A stretch of 64,000 nucleotides of DNA from Candidatus Didemnitutus sp. (GCA_019634575.1 JAHCAY010000001.1:2418001-2482000); one strand, 5' to 3'. Numbered from the stretch's first letter, positions 43,289 to 52,166 are shown. Numbers and translations: made by a program. The notes: generated by a model from the sequence alone, not told the origin.

Positions 43289-43719
43289 GAACGCATCGAC
43301 TCTCCCTTCTCTCGCTCGGACTCGCGCTGCTGGCCGGCTGCGCCACGCCGTTCCGCGCGCCGTCCGACGTCGCCCACCTGAAACTCGCTCGCGTCGACTC
43401 CGCGTCCGTGCTGATCGACAAGATCTGGCTCGAACGCGACAACGGCACGCTCGTCGTGCGTGGCTATGTGCACCGCAAACTCGATGCCACCACCACCGCC
43501 ACGACGCATCTCGACGTGACCCTGCGCGACAGCGCGGGGCGCATCCTGCGGACACAAGCCGCGAGCTTCACGCCCGGTGAGATTTCGCTGCACAACCGGC
43601 CGCCGGCAGCCGCGAGTTACCGCGTGCCGCTCGATCCGCTGCCGCCGACCACGGCGCAGGTCGAAGTCCGTGCGCACGACGGCGCGTGCGCGCATTGGGC
43701 GCAGCGCGCGGCCTCGTAG
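43285..43719 (+). CDS. Small lipoprotein at the end of the metal efflux operon
   Basis: A 144-residue lipoprotein with a clear lipobox (LLAGC, cysteine about residue 19). The mature part looks like a single all-beta domain (SASVLIDKIWLERDNGTLVV, GYVHRKLDATTTATTHLDVT), reminiscent of a small immunoglobulin-like fold. The family is not recognised. The ATG overlaps the czcA stop codon, so it belongs to the pump operon and may help assembly or metal handling. No terminator follows; a repeat element lies 30 bp downstream. Confidence 0.7.
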   Translation: MRTHRLSLLSLGLALLAGCATPFRAPSDVAHLKLARVDSASVLIDKIWLERDNGTLVVRGYVHRKLDATTTATTHLDVTLRDSAGRILRTQAASFTPGEISLHNRPPAAASYRVPLDPLPPTTAQVEVRAHDGACAHWAQRAAS

Positions 43720-43749
43720 CCATGCGCCACATTCCGACGCGTCGCTTCA

Positions 43750-43810
43750 GGTAGCCCGCAACTTCCGGGCGCGGGTGCTTTGAACCCGTCCTCGGAGAGG
43801 CCGGGCTACC
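43750..43810. repeat. Intergenic inverted-repeat element
   Basis: GGTAGCCCG (43750-43758) is the exact reverse complement of CGGGCTACC (43802-43810). Between them are two further small hairpins (CCCG...CGGG and GCGGGT...ACCCGT). It lies in the gap between the metal operon and the convergent DUF885 gene. Confidence 0.5.
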
Positions 43811-43873
43811 CAGCGATCTCAGCGCATGACGGTGCGCTGCGTGTGGCGTTTTGGGGCCGGTCGGAGACCTGCC

Positions 43874-45679
43874 CTACTTCTGGCGTGCGATCCAGGCGCG
43901 GACGTTTTCCTCGAGCAGATCCATCGGCAGCGCACCGTCTTTCAGCACGAGGTCGTGGTAGTCGCGCAGGCTGAATTTCGGCCCGAGTTCCTTTTTCGCG
44001 AGTTCGCGCAGCTCGAGGATCTTCAACATGCCGACCTTGTAGGCGGTCGCCTGGCCGGGCCAGACGATGTAGCGGTTGGTCTCGGTGAAGATGTCGCGCT
44101 CGGGATTCGGCGTGTTCTGGCGGAAGTAGTCCATCACTTGCTCGCGCGTCCAGTGCTTCGCGTGCAGGCCGGTGTCGACCACGAGGCGCACGGCGCGCAG
44201 CAGCTCGTCGTAGAGGCGGCCGAAGTCCATCATCGGGTCCTGGTAGAAACCGAATTCCTTGGGGAAATACTCCGCGTAGAGCGCCCAGCCCTCGGCGTAG
44301 GCGGTGTTGCCGCCGAAGCGGCGGAAACGCGGGATGCCATCGAGTTCCTGCGCGATGGCGATCTGCATGTGGTGGCCGGGAATCGCCTCGTGGTGCGCGA
44401 GCGTTTCCATCTCGAAGATCGGCACGCCGCGCATGTCGATCGTGTTGACGTAATAGACGCCGGGGCGCGAACCGTCGGGCGCGGGCTCCTCGTAGAATGC
44501 GCCGGCCGAACCCTTTTCGCGGAACGGCTCGACGACTTTCACGAGCAGCGGCGCCTTGGGTTTCACGCCGAAGAACTCGTCGAGGCGCGCGCGCATCGCG
44601 TCGATGATCTCGTTGGCGCGCTTCATGTAGGCGGCTTTGCCCTCGGGCGTGGTCGGATAGTAATACCGGTCGTCACTGCGGAGATGCGCGAAGAAGGCGG
44701 TCAAATCTCCCTTGAAGCCGACGCGCTGCATGATCGCGCGCATCTCGCCGTGGATGCGCGCCACTTCGCGGAGGCCGAGCTCGTGCACTTGCTCGGGCGT
44801 CATGTGCGTGGTCGTCGATTGCCGCAGCATGAAGGCGTAGTATTCGCCACCGTCGGGCAGCTTCCACACGCCGTCGTCGGTCGTGGCGATTTTTTCGTGC
44901 CGCTCGAGCAGTGCGATGAGCTTGGTGTAGGCGGGTTGAACGTTTTCGAGCAACGCGGCGCGCGCGTCGGCGACGAGTTTCTCCTTGGTCGCGGCGTCGG
45001 CGTCCTTGAGCGCGCCGATTTTCGCCTGCGCGTCCTCCCAGAGCGCGCTGGCCTGCGCCGAACCATCGAAGGGCGCGCCGTGGATCACCTCGCGGCAGGA
45101 CTCGATGACGAGGCCGTAGACGAATTTCGGCGGCATGATGCCCTTGGCCGCACGCACCTCGACGTTGGCGGAGAGTTGATCGAGGAGCGTCGTCATGCCG
45201 CGCAGGCGCGCGATGTAGGCGCGCGCATCGGCGACGGTGTCGACCCGATGGAAATTGATCAGAAACGCCGGCGCGCCCGAGTGCAGGCCGGACATCTGGT
45301 TGAGCGGGTAGCTGTGATAACGCCAGCGCCAGCCCTCGAGCGCATCCTCCGCCTGCCGCACGTAGAGGCGGTAGCTGGTCTTGGTCTGGTCGTCGAGCGA
45401 CTCGAAATCGACCGAGCGTTTCAGCTCCGCGAGCTGCTGCACGCCGAGCAACAGATCCTCCAGCGCCTTCTGCTCCGAGAGGTCGTCCCACTGATCGTAG
45501 TTGGTCTTGAGGCCGAGCTGCGTGGCCAGCATCGGGCTGCGCGCGACACCTTCGTCGAAGAAGCGCTCGAACAGCGCGTTGGCCTTGGCGGATTCGGCCT
45601 TGATCTGGTCAGGCGTGTAGGCGGCGCTCGCGCTCGCGGCGGTCAGCGCGGCGGCCAGGAGGAACGTGGGGATTCGCAT
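43874..45679 (-). CDS. DUF885-family zinc metallopeptidase-like protein
   Basis: A 601-residue protein with a signal peptide (1-19, ending SASA). DUF885 proteins are gluzincin-like peptidases. The active-site motif is HHEAIPGHHMQ (about residue 428), which supplies zinc ligands, followed by an acidic stretch and NTAYAEGWALYAEYFPKEFG with the third ligand. The rest is mainly helical. ATG 45679 was chosen since it starts the signal peptide; the upstream extension is Arg/Ser-rich and improbable. It should degrade peptides in the periplasm or outside; substrates are unknown. Confidence 0.92.
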   Translation of the reverse strand: MRIPTFLLAAALTAASASAAYTPDQIKAESAKANALFERFFDEGVARSPMLATQLGLKTNYDQWDDLSEQKALEDLLLGVQQLAELKRSVDFESLDDQTKTSYRLYVRQAEDALEGWRWRYHSYPLNQMSGLHSGAPAFLINFHRVDTVADARAYIARLRGMTTLLDQLSANVEVRAAKGIMPPKFVYGLVIESCREVIHGAPFDGSAQASALWEDAQAKIGALKDADAATKEKLVADARAALLENVQPAYTKLIALLERHEKIATTDDGVWKLPDGGEYYAFMLRQSTTTHMTPEQVHELGLREVARIHGEMRAIMQRVGFKGDLTAFFAHLRSDDRYYYPTTPEGKAAYMKRANEIIDAMRARLDEFFGVKPKAPLLVKVVEPFREKGSAGAFYEEPAPDGSRPGVYYVNTIDMRGVPIFEMETLAHHEAIPGHHMQIAIAQELDGIPRFRRFGGNTAYAEGWALYAEYFPKEFGFYQDPMMDFGRLYDELLRAVRLVVDTGLHAKHWTREQVMDYFRQNTPNPERDIFTETNRYIVWPGQATAYKVGMLKILELRELAKKELGPKFSLRDYHDLVLKDGALPMDLLEENVRAWIARQK

Positions 45680-45731
45680 TCCGCGACCGTGTCGTGCGGG
45701 ACCGCGCTCGGCAAGCGTGCGTCGACCAACG

Positions 45732-46778
45732 TCAATCGTAGCTGACGCCGACCTGCGCGAGCCAGTCGTCGAGCACGGCGGCATTGCCGAGCGAGTCGGC
45801 GAACGTCATGGCGGGCACTTCGCGCGCACCGGCGGCGACGGCATGCGCCAGCGCGTCGGCTTCGAGTGCGTAGAGTTTCTGCGTCGTCTCCGAGCGGACG
45901 ATCTCCGGGTCGCGCCCGGCGCGATGCAGGGTGAAAGTATCCGCGCCGTCCCAGCCGCCGGGATGATATGGCGCCGGCACGTCGATCCAGCCGGCTTCGC
46001 CGTGAAGGCGCACGGCAACCTCGCGACGCAGCGTGGTGCCGCAGCAGAGTTCCGCCACGACGTCGCCCGGGAAGGTCGCGACCGCGGCCGCGTAGTCGTC
46101 CACGCCGGTGGCGGCGAGGCGATGGCCGACGGCCTTGAACTGTTCCGGTTCGGCGAAAGGCCGGCCGAGCGCCGCACCCGCCATGCGGCGCGAGTAGGAA
46201 ACCGGGTAGCAACCGATGTCGAGGATGCCGCCGCCACCGAGCGCGCGGTTGAACAGCCGGTGGGCGGGATCGAAGGCACGGTCGAAACAGAAGGCCGCCC
46301 GGATGAGCAGCAACCGCCCGATGGCCCCGTCAGCGAGCAAGGTCGCGATCCGGTCGGTCTGCGGGTGACAGCGATACATGAACGCTTCCATCAGGCACAC
46401 GCCGCCGGCGCGCGCCGCGGCAATCGCGCGCTGCGTATCGGCCAGGCGCAACGTGAGCGGCTTCTCGCACAGGATGTGTTTGCCGGCGGCGGCGGCGCGC
46501 TCGACCCACTCGAGGTGCGCCGGGTGCGGCGGGCTGATGTAGACGGCCTGCACATCCGGATCGGCGAGCAGCGCCGCGTAGCTGCCATGCGCGCGCACGC
46601 CGCCGAAGTCCGCGGCGAATTTCTCCGCCGCCTCGGGCGAGCGGCTGCCGACCGCGACGAGTTCACCGGTGTGCGAGGAGGGAAGCTCCTCCGCGAACTT
46701 TCGTGCGATACGCCCGGTGGCGATGAGTCCCCAGCGGAGTTTCTTCGGCTCGCCCGAGGTAGACGGTGCCGCGTTCAT
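45732..46778 (-). CDS. Gfo/Idh/MocA-family oxidoreductase
   Basis: A 348-residue NAD(P)-dependent oxidoreductase. The Rossmann domain starts RWGLIATGRIARKFAEEL and continues YISPPHPAHLEWVERAAAAG and ILCEKPL with the conserved E-K-P that contacts the nicotinamide. The C-terminal sheet domain has the catalytic region GGGGILDIGCYPVSYSRR (with the Asp/Tyr of the family). Substrates are usually sugars, inositols or related dehydro compounds, and here cannot be specified. Its ATG overlaps the TGA of the TOPRIM-like gene (ATGA), so it is translated as part of that operon even though the functions look unrelated. Confidence 0.92.
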   Translation of the reverse strand: MNAAPSTSGEPKKLRWGLIATGRIARKFAEELPSSHTGELVAVGSRSPEAAEKFAADFGGVRAHGSYAALLADPDVQAVYISPPHPAHLEWVERAAAAGKHILCEKPLTLRLADTQRAIAAARAGGVCLMEAFMYRCHPQTDRIATLLADGAIGRLLLIRAAFCFDRAFDPAHRLFNRALGGGGILDIGCYPVSYSRRMAGAALGRPFAEPEQFKAVGHRLAATGVDDYAAAVATFPGDVVAELCCGTTLRREVAVRLHGEAGWIDVPAPYHPGGWDGADTFTLHRAGRDPEIVRSETTQKLYALEADALAHAVAAGAREVPAMTFADSLGNAAVLDDWLAQVGVSYD

Positions 46779-47383
46779 TCCAGTGCGGAGGCAAACGTCC
46801 ACAAGCTCGCGAAGGCAGGGGAATTCCAGTCAAAGTAGCTCTGGCGGGCGGCAGCACCGACTTGCGGGTTGCCTACCCCGGCGATGGCGAGCAGCGCCTG
46901 CATCGTTTCCTTGTCGCCCGCTACCGGTGCACCTTGGGCGGCCATGCAGGCGGCGAATTGCCCGACGCATCCACGGTGGGCGGCGGTTTCCGCAGACAGG
47001 CACAGAGTTTCGATCATACCGGGAGAGAGATTGTCGGGCAGTATGAAGACGCCGATGGACAGCGCGCCCTCCGTCCACGCGCCCGGCGCGGCCGGTGCAG
47101 TGAGCCCCGATTTCTCCAACGCGTGGGCAACGCTCTGAAAGGCGCCCGCTGCATCTTTCTCCGCATCGCGAACGATGGCGAGCCGACGGCCGGTTTGACG
47201 GAAACGCGGATCGGTGCCCACGCGAGCGATCATGCCCGCGAGCTGGGAAACACCGCCGAAGTCCACGATTTGCGTGCCATCGCGCCCGAGATGCCCGAGC
47301 AGGTTGCGGAAGAACCATTCGCCAGTCTTGCCCTCCACAAGCAAAACGGAAGGCCGGTCGATGGATTTGAGCAGACCGGCCAT
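46775..47383 (-). CDS. TOPRIM-like DUF3226 protein paired with AAA ATPase
   Basis: A 202-residue protein starting at ATG 47383, eight bases after the ATPase gene. The sequence PSVLLVEGKTGEWFFRNLL supplies the conserved TOPRIM glutamate (E17), and RLAIVRDAEKDAAG carries the acidic D-x-E/D cluster (about 73-77) that would bind Mg2+; a later SIGVFILPDNLSPGMIETL completes the pattern of DUF3226. TOPRIM domains in OLD-type and PARIS/Gabija-type defence systems act as nucleases next to an ATPase. Activity is inferred, not shown. It is co-transcribed with the AAA ATPase upstream and the oxidoreductase downstream. Confidence 0.8.
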   Translation of the reverse strand: MAGLLKSIDRPSVLLVEGKTGEWFFRNLLGHLGRDGTQIVDFGGVSQLAGMIARVGTDPRFRQTGRRLAIVRDAEKDAAGAFQSVAHALEKSGLTAPAAPGAWTEGALSIGVFILPDNLSPGMIETLCLSAETAAHRGCVGQFAACMAAQGAPVAGDKETMQALLAIAGVGNPQVGAAARQSYFDWNSPAFASLWTFASALE

Positions 47384-47391
47384 GCGCGGGA

Positions 47392-48396
47392 TCAACGGAC
47401 GTCGATGAGCCCCTTGATGGACGCTTCCAGGGCTTCTTTGCCCAAGGTCTGGACGGACACCTCGCCCTCGACCTCGACCATGCGGTGCAGCGCGAAATCG
47501 TAGTCGAGCGTCTCGGCGTAGGTCTCGTGCGCCGCGACCACGCATTCCCAGCTGTGCGTCGTGGCAAAGACCTGGATGTTCTCGGACTCGGCGAGCTCGC
47601 GGATACCCTTCCAGACATCCGGAAGAATCTCGTGGTGAATGCCGTTCTCGATCTCGTCAATCAGCAGCACGTTGCTGCCGGAGGCGAGAATTTCGGAGTA
47701 GATCGCGAGCAGCCGGTTAAAACCCTGGCCGAGGTGGACGGCGGGGATTTTCTCGTCGAGGCCGAGATCGACGTAGATGAGCGAAGCCCCGTGGGGCTTG
47801 ATCGAACGGACGGAGAGCAGGCGTGGCTCGAGTTTGCGGAGGAGCTTTTCCAAGCGTGCCTCGGCGCCTTTCTTCAGGACGACACGGTCATAATTCGCGG
47901 CGTCCTGCTGCGGGTCACTCGGGCGGGTGGAGAGGGCGGAGACCCGGTATCCGGACAGTGGGTTTACCACCATGTGCCCGGCCTCGTTCACTTGGTGCGC
48001 AACCATAGAGCCTATTGACCCGATTTGCTGCGCATTGGAAAAACCAGGTATTCTCGGCCAATTACGACCTGTTGAATTGAAATTGAACATCTGCACTGCG
48101 AACGGACTGCTGTGGCGTTCCGTTTTACCCAAAAGCAGGGCTCGAGCTGACTCATCACCATTGGGCAAAAGCCATTTCCAGAAATTTTGATCTTGGTCGC
48201 CTAGATTAGCTGCGTTCCGGAAAATAGCGGGTAGATTGCCGAATTTCCCGCTGTGATCCAGCAGCAGCATGATCGCCTCGAGCAGCGCGGTTTTGCCAGT
48301 GTTGTTGCGGCCGGAAATGAGATTCACCCGCTTGAATTGCGGGACATCAAGCGAGCGGAAGCGCTTGAAGTTCTCAATGTGCAACGACCGGAGCAT
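47392..48396 (-). CDS. OLD/RecF-like AAA ATPase, candidate defence module
   Basis: A 334-residue ABC/SMC-type AAA ATPase. It starts MLRSLHIENFKRFRSLDVPQ, the hallmark of RecF/OLD-type ATPases. Walker A is ISGRNNTGKTALLE (Asn-Asn-x-G-K-T), a signature-like HLGQGFNRLLAIYSEIL precedes Walker B NVLLIDEIENGIHHEIL, and ATTHS supplies the switch histidine. The central part (about 60-150) and the stretch around 48000-48250 are visibly AT-richer than the neighbours, a sign of recent transfer. With the TOPRIM-like gene it forms a two-gene set of the kind found in phage-defence systems. Confidence 0.88.
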   Translation of the reverse strand: MLRSLHIENFKRFRSLDVPQFKRVNLISGRNNTGKTALLEAIMLLLDHSGKFGNLPAIFRNAANLGDQDQNFWKWLLPNGDESARALLLGKTERHSSPFAVQMFNFNSTGRNWPRIPGFSNAQQIGSIGSMVAHQVNEAGHMVVNPLSGYRVSALSTRPSDPQQDAANYDRVVLKKGAEARLEKLLRKLEPRLLSVRSIKPHGASLIYVDLGLDEKIPAVHLGQGFNRLLAIYSEILASGSNVLLIDEIENGIHHEILPDVWKGIRELAESENIQVFATTHSWECVVAAHETYAETLDYDFALHRMVEVEGEVSVQTLGKEALEASIKGLIDVR

Positions 48397-48470
48397 AGCG
48401 CGGAATTGTCACGATAGACTGGGCGAAGTAAATGGCAGAAACCATCCGCGCCACCGCGCTCATGTGCGAC

Positions 48471-48983
48471 TCAGTGGTTCCACTTCTCGTTCGTGTCGTT
48501 CACGAGCGTCTGCAGCAGGTCGAAACGGACTTCGCCGTAGTTGAGCGCGTAGCGGAGCCGGCCGGCGCGGAAGACCCACGTCGTGGGCAGCCACGTGACG
48601 GGCAGGCCAAGAAACGCGTTCATGCGCTCCGGACCGGCCTTGGAAGTCGGATTGGGATGGGTGAGCAGTTTGAGGTTCGGCTGCGTGCCGAGGCCGGCCG
48701 CGGCGAGCTTGGGCGCCGGGTCCAGACCGCGATGCCAGATATTGAGGAAGACGAACTTCACGTCGGGGTTCGCGCCGATGAATTTCGTCCAACCATCCGG
48801 CGTCATCTCCGCGCGGCAATTCGGACACCACGGCGCCCAGAAATGCACGATCGTGACGTGCGGACCAGCGACGATCTCGCCGACCTCCTGCTCGAGCGGC
48901 GGCAGTGACGGTGCGGTCGGGGCCTCGGCGCGCAGCAGCGCAGCCACGGAAAGGAACAGGCAAGCGATCAGGGGACGGATCAT
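48471..48983 (-). CDS. Secreted thioredoxin-like protein (TlpA type)
   Basis: A 170-residue protein with a signal peptide (1-20, MIRPLIACLFLSVAALLRAE). The thioredoxin fold carries the active site HFWAPWCPNCRAEM, the W-x-P-W-C-x-x-C pattern of TlpA/ResA-type periplasmic thiol oxidoreductases. A cis-Pro loop is present in LPVTWLPTTWVF. ATG 48983 starts at the signal peptide; a further upstream start adds an improbable extension. It reduces or exchanges disulfides in the periplasm, with an unknown partner. It is separated from the AAA gene by 74 bp. Confidence 0.88.
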   Translation of the reverse strand: MIRPLIACLFLSVAALLRAEAPTAPSLPPLEQEVGEIVAGPHVTIVHFWAPWCPNCRAEMTPDGWTKFIGANPDVKFVFLNIWHRGLDPAPKLAAAGLGTQPNLKLLTHPNPTSKAGPERMNAFLGLPVTWLPTTWVFRAGRLRYALNYGEVRFDLLQTLVNDTNEKWNH

Positions 48984-49172
48984 GCGGGCGAAGATGCGCG
49001 GTCGAGGCGTTTTCGCCAGCGCCGAGTGAATCACCAATTCGCCGGGAACCCCCATTAACAGGTTCGCCGATTTCCGGCATCAGCGAGCCTTGAATCACCG
49101 GAAGACGTTGTAATTTCATGCCCGTCGCAACCCAGCTAGTGTCTACTTCCCTCACTTCCCCAACCCAAAATC

Positions 49173-49529
49173 ATGAACGACAAAATCCACGTTCGCGGAA
49201 TCCACCTCACCCTCACTCCCGCCCTCACCCAGGCAATGCATGAAAAGGCCGAGCGCCTGCTCCGCCATAATTCGCACATCATCCGCATCCGGCTCGACCT
49301 CGAGTTCCACGACACCAAGGCCCCCGAGCAGCGCTTCATCGCGAAGGCGCAGGTGGAAATCGACGGCCCGGACCTGGTCGCCTCCGCCACGAGCGAGGAC
49401 GGCTACAAGTCGGTCGACCTCGTCGTCGACAAACTCGACAAACTCATCCGCGAGCGTCACGCCAAGCGCGTCCACGTCCGAAACGACTCCGATCGCCAGG
49501 CGCCCGACGTGCTGCACGGCAAAGTCTGA
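49173..49529 (+). CDS. hpf: Ribosome hibernation promoting factor, short HPF/RaiA family
   Basis: A 118-residue protein. It has the HPF fold: VRGIHLTLTPALTQAMHEKA and ERLLRHNSHIIRIRLDLEF, then KAQVEIDGPDLVASATSEDG and SVDLVVDKLDKLIRERHAKR. It lacks the C-terminal dimerisation domain of long HPF. It binds in the ribosome decoding channel under stress or stationary phase and prevents translation; whether it stores 100S dimers or 70S monomers is not predictable. A good intrinsic terminator follows, so it is probably monocistronic. Confidence 0.94.
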   Translation: MNDKIHVRGIHLTLTPALTQAMHEKAERLLRHNSHIIRIRLDLEFHDTKAPEQRFIAKAQVEIDGPDLVASATSEDGYKSVDLVVDKLDKLIRERHAKRVHVRNDSDRQAPDVLHGKV

Positions 49530-49570
49530 GCGCGCCGCGACGCCACGGAAAGACGTCGCATGAAATTCGA

Positions 49571-49597
49571 AGCGCGGCCTGCGGGTCGCGCTTTTTT
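49571..49597 (+). terminator. Intrinsic terminator after hpf
   Basis: AGCGCG (49571-49576) pairs with CGCGCT (49587-49592) and is followed by a run of six T residues. It lies 41 bp after the hpf stop. Confidence 0.78.
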
Positions 49598-49703
49598 ATT
49601 GGCGCAAGTGAAGCGCATTGAATCTCAACGCGCCTCACCGCGCGCCTCATGTAGGCAGCGCGCTGGCGCGCGCCCAAGGGCGCTGGCCACCAACCTCAGT
49701 TCC

Positions 49704-50441
49704 TCACCGATACGGCTGATGCAGCGCGACCGGCTGCGTCTTCTTGCGCAATTTCAGGTTCAACATCTCGACGCCGAACGAGAACGCCATGGCGAAGTAG
49801 ACGTAGCCTTTCGGGATGTGGAAGCCCATGCCCTCGGCGATCAGCGTCGTGCCGATCAGGAGCAGGAACGACAGCGCGAGGATCTTCAGCGTCGGATGTT
49901 TGTTCACGAAGTCGCTGATCGCGCCGGCCGCGAGCAACATGACGCCCATCGCGAGGATCACCGCGGCGATCATGATCGCGAGGTGCTGCGCCATGCCCAC
50001 GGCCGTGATGACGGAATCGAGCGAGAACACGACGTCGAGCAGCATGATTTGCACGATGACCTTGGCGAACGACGCCGCGACTTTCGTGGACGCGTGACCC
50101 TCCTCGCCCTCGAGTTTCTCGTGGATTTCGTGCGTGCTTTTGAAAAGCAGGAACAGGCCGCCGAGGAGCAGGATCAAATCACGACCGGAAATGCCGTGGC
50201 CGAGCACGCTGAAGAGCGGACTCGTGAGCTTCGCCATCCACGCGATGCTCGCGAGCAGCGCGATGCGCGTGATCAGCGCGAGGCTGAGGCCCGTCTGCCG
50301 CGCCTTCGGCTGCTGCGCGGCCGGCAATTTGCCCGCGAGGATGGAAATGAAAATGACGTTGTCGATGCCGAGCACGATCTCGAGCCCGGTCAAGGTGAGC
50401 AGGCTGATCCACGCCTGCGGGTCGCTGAGCCATTCGAACAT
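49704..50441 (-). CDS. TerC-family membrane protein, YgdQ/YoaE-like
   Basis: A 245-residue protein with seven TM helices. Family hallmarks are LTGLEIVLGIDNVIFISILA near the N-terminus and LLDVVFSLDSVITAVGMAQH in the middle, with the paired intramembrane Asp-Asn and Asp-Ser metal motifs, plus GRDLILLLGGLFLLFKSTHE and the ending PKGYVYFAMAFSFGVEMLN. It is shorter and distinct from the TerC protein at 9.8 kb. It probably exports a metal such as Mn2+ or helps metal loading of secreted proteins. Confidence 0.93.
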   Translation of the reverse strand: MFEWLSDPQAWISLLTLTGLEIVLGIDNVIFISILAGKLPAAQQPKARQTGLSLALITRIALLASIAWMAKLTSPLFSVLGHGISGRDLILLLGGLFLLFKSTHEIHEKLEGEEGHASTKVAASFAKVIVQIMLLDVVFSLDSVITAVGMAQHLAIMIAAVILAMGVMLLAAGAISDFVNKHPTLKILALSFLLLIGTTLIAEGMGFHIPKGYVYFAMAFSFGVEMLNLKLRKKTQPVALHQPYR

Positions 50442-50541
50442 AATGCCGGCGAGTCAGCCGCACGCCGCCGTGCGCGTCAACGTGTCGCGCGTTGGAAAAA
50501 TCGGCGAAAACTCTCCCCGCGTCTCCGGCGGTGCGTGTGCG

Positions 50542-51057
50542 TCAGGTTTTCGGGTTGCGGAGCGCCGACCCGATCAGCGCCAGCGCGACCACGAGGAGCG
50601 CGTAGGGCCAGTAGTGCTGCATCGTCCGCAGGAAATCGCGCACCTCGGGACCGCCGCTCACGACCACGCCGGCGAAGGCCAGACCGCCGGCCGGAAACAC
50701 GGTCCAGCCACTGCGGGTTTTTGGCCCGAAGATCAGCACCGACAGCAACGAAATCAGCAGGAACCCGCCGGCGAGGGAGAACAGGAAAGCCGCCGGGCCG
50801 TAGCTCGCCTGCAGCCAGGCGCCGATGCCGACGCCCAGCAACACGCCGCCCGGAACGAGCAGACCGCAATTGCGCGTGAGCGCGGCCCAGATGATGAAGG
50901 CCACGCCGAGAAACGGCAGAAACGCACGCCCGGCGAAACCCGGCGGCAAATACGGCGCCGCGAGTGCGGCCAGCGCCACCGCGAGCAACACGCCACCAGC
51001 CACCAGGCGACCGCGGCGGATTTCACCGGAAGAGGAAGTCGAAGCGCTCTCGTTCAT
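50542..51057 (-). CDS. Small integral membrane protein of unknown function
   Basis: A 171-residue protein with five hydrophobic helices (about 20-35, 42-62, 66-84, 90-112 and 150-165) separated by short loops, e.g. FLGVAFIIWAALTRNCGLLV and GGFLLISLLSVLIFGP. The N-terminal 18 residues are Ser/Glu-rich and cytoplasmic. No domain is recognised; the pattern is reminiscent of small uncharacterised membrane proteins with LiaI/LiaF-like segments. It is likely a single gene between terC-like and AEC genes. Confidence 0.65.
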   Translation of the reverse strand: MNESASTSSSGEIRRGRLVAGGVLLAVALAALAAPYLPPGFAGRAFLPFLGVAFIIWAALTRNCGLLVPGGVLLGVGIGAWLQASYGPAAFLFSLAGGFLLISLLSVLIFGPKTRSGWTVFPAGGLAFAGVVVSGGPEVRDFLRTMQHYWPYALLVVALALIGSALRNPKT

Positions 51058-51127
51058 GGTGCCTCAGCCTACACGACGGCACGGTTCGCGCCCAGTGTCG
51101 AAAGTCATGCCGGACGTCATGCGCCGG

Positions 51128-52075
51128 TCACGGCGCCACCCAAGCGAGTCCGGTCTGAATCCAAAACGGAATCGTGAACAATCCCACCGCCGTCGTGCCG
51201 AGCACGATCTGCACGGCGACGAGCGGCTGTCCGCCGTAGACGCGGGCGATGATGATCGGAATCACCGCCGAAGGCATCGCCGCCTGAATGACGAGGATGC
51301 GTTTCAGCTCCGGGGAAAACGGCCCGAACTTCGCCACCACGAGAAACAACAAGGGCAACACCAGCAGCCGCACCGCCGCCGCGCCGAGCAGCACGCGCGG
51401 CGCGATGAGTTTCCCCCACTCGCCGACATGCGGCTGGATGCTCACGCCGGTCATGATCAGCCCGAGCGGAATCATGATCAGCCCGACCGCGTGCACCGCA
51501 CTCATCACCGGCCCGGGAATCAGCGGCCCGAGACCGGTCAGATTCACCGTCAGCGCCGCCAGCAGCGCGAACAGCGGCACGTTGAGAATCCGCCGCCAAC
51601 CTTCGCGCAAACCGAGGCCGCTCACGATGAGCACGCCGCCGGTCCAGATCGCGGCCTCGACGCCCATGTTGTGTGTCAGGAGCAAGCCGCGCGCCTCCCC
51701 GCCCCACATCGCGTCGACGATCGGCAGCGGCAGGTAGCCGTAGTTCGCGAGCCCAGCCGCGAGGCCGAACGTCCGCAACCCGGTGCCAACGTGCAGTCCG
51801 ATCGCCCGCGCCGCGAACAGCGCGAGACCGAAGCTCGCCAGCGTCAGTGCGAAACCGGCGAGCGGCGCGAGCAGGAGGTTACCCGGCTGGCGCAGCGCGG
51901 CGTTGCCCACCACCGAGTCGAAGATCAGGCACGGTGTCGCGACCTTGATCACGACGTTGAACAAACTCTCCTCCGCCTCCGCCTTCACCCACCCCATCCG
52001 ACGAAGGCCGATGCCGAGCAAGACAACCAGAAACACCGGCAGCACGGTCGCGAAAAGTTGAGCGTAGCTGGTCAT
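51128..52075 (-). CDS. AEC (auxin efflux carrier) family transporter
   Basis: A 315-residue transporter with ten TM helices in two inverted repeats, starting at ATG 52075. Hallmarks are VLPVFLVVLLGIGLRRMGWV in TM1, VIKVATPCLIFDSVVG (the broken helix with Pro), AAGLANYGYLPLPIVDAMWG (N-x-G-Y/F-L-P motif), and the C-terminal VIQAAMPSAVIPIIIARVYG, which matches the second-repeat P-x-A motif. Members move organic acids, amino acids or related anions; the substrate is unknown. Confidence 0.92.
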   Translation of the reverse strand: MTSYAQLFATVLPVFLVVLLGIGLRRMGWVKAEAEESLFNVVIKVATPCLIFDSVVGNAALRQPGNLLLAPLAGFALTLASFGLALFAARAIGLHVGTGLRTFGLAAGLANYGYLPLPIVDAMWGGEARGLLLTHNMGVEAAIWTGGVLIVSGLGLREGWRRILNVPLFALLAALTVNLTGLGPLIPGPVMSAVHAVGLIMIPLGLIMTGVSIQPHVGEWGKLIAPRVLLGAAAVRLLVLPLLFLVVAKFGPFSPELKRILVIQAAMPSAVIPIIIARVYGGQPLVAVQIVLGTTAVGLFTIPFWIQTGLAWVAP

Positions 52076-52166
52076 CAAGTTGGATGGAAAGTGGAAGACG
52101 GAGAACAGAGAACGAGGGATGGAAATTCAATCGCGCTGTGCGTGCAGTAGCCGAAAGCGGTTCGTC

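Noticed and set aside
40022..43555. 1177-codon minus-strand open frame opposite czcA
   Set aside because: Composition is a mirror of the CzcA codons (runs of Arg, Glu, His, Asp) with no recognisable fold; CzcA has all its family motifs.
49560..50879. Plus-strand frame across the TerC-like gene
   Set aside because: Antisense to a recognisable TerC protein and rich in Arg, Glu, Asp and His with no domain.
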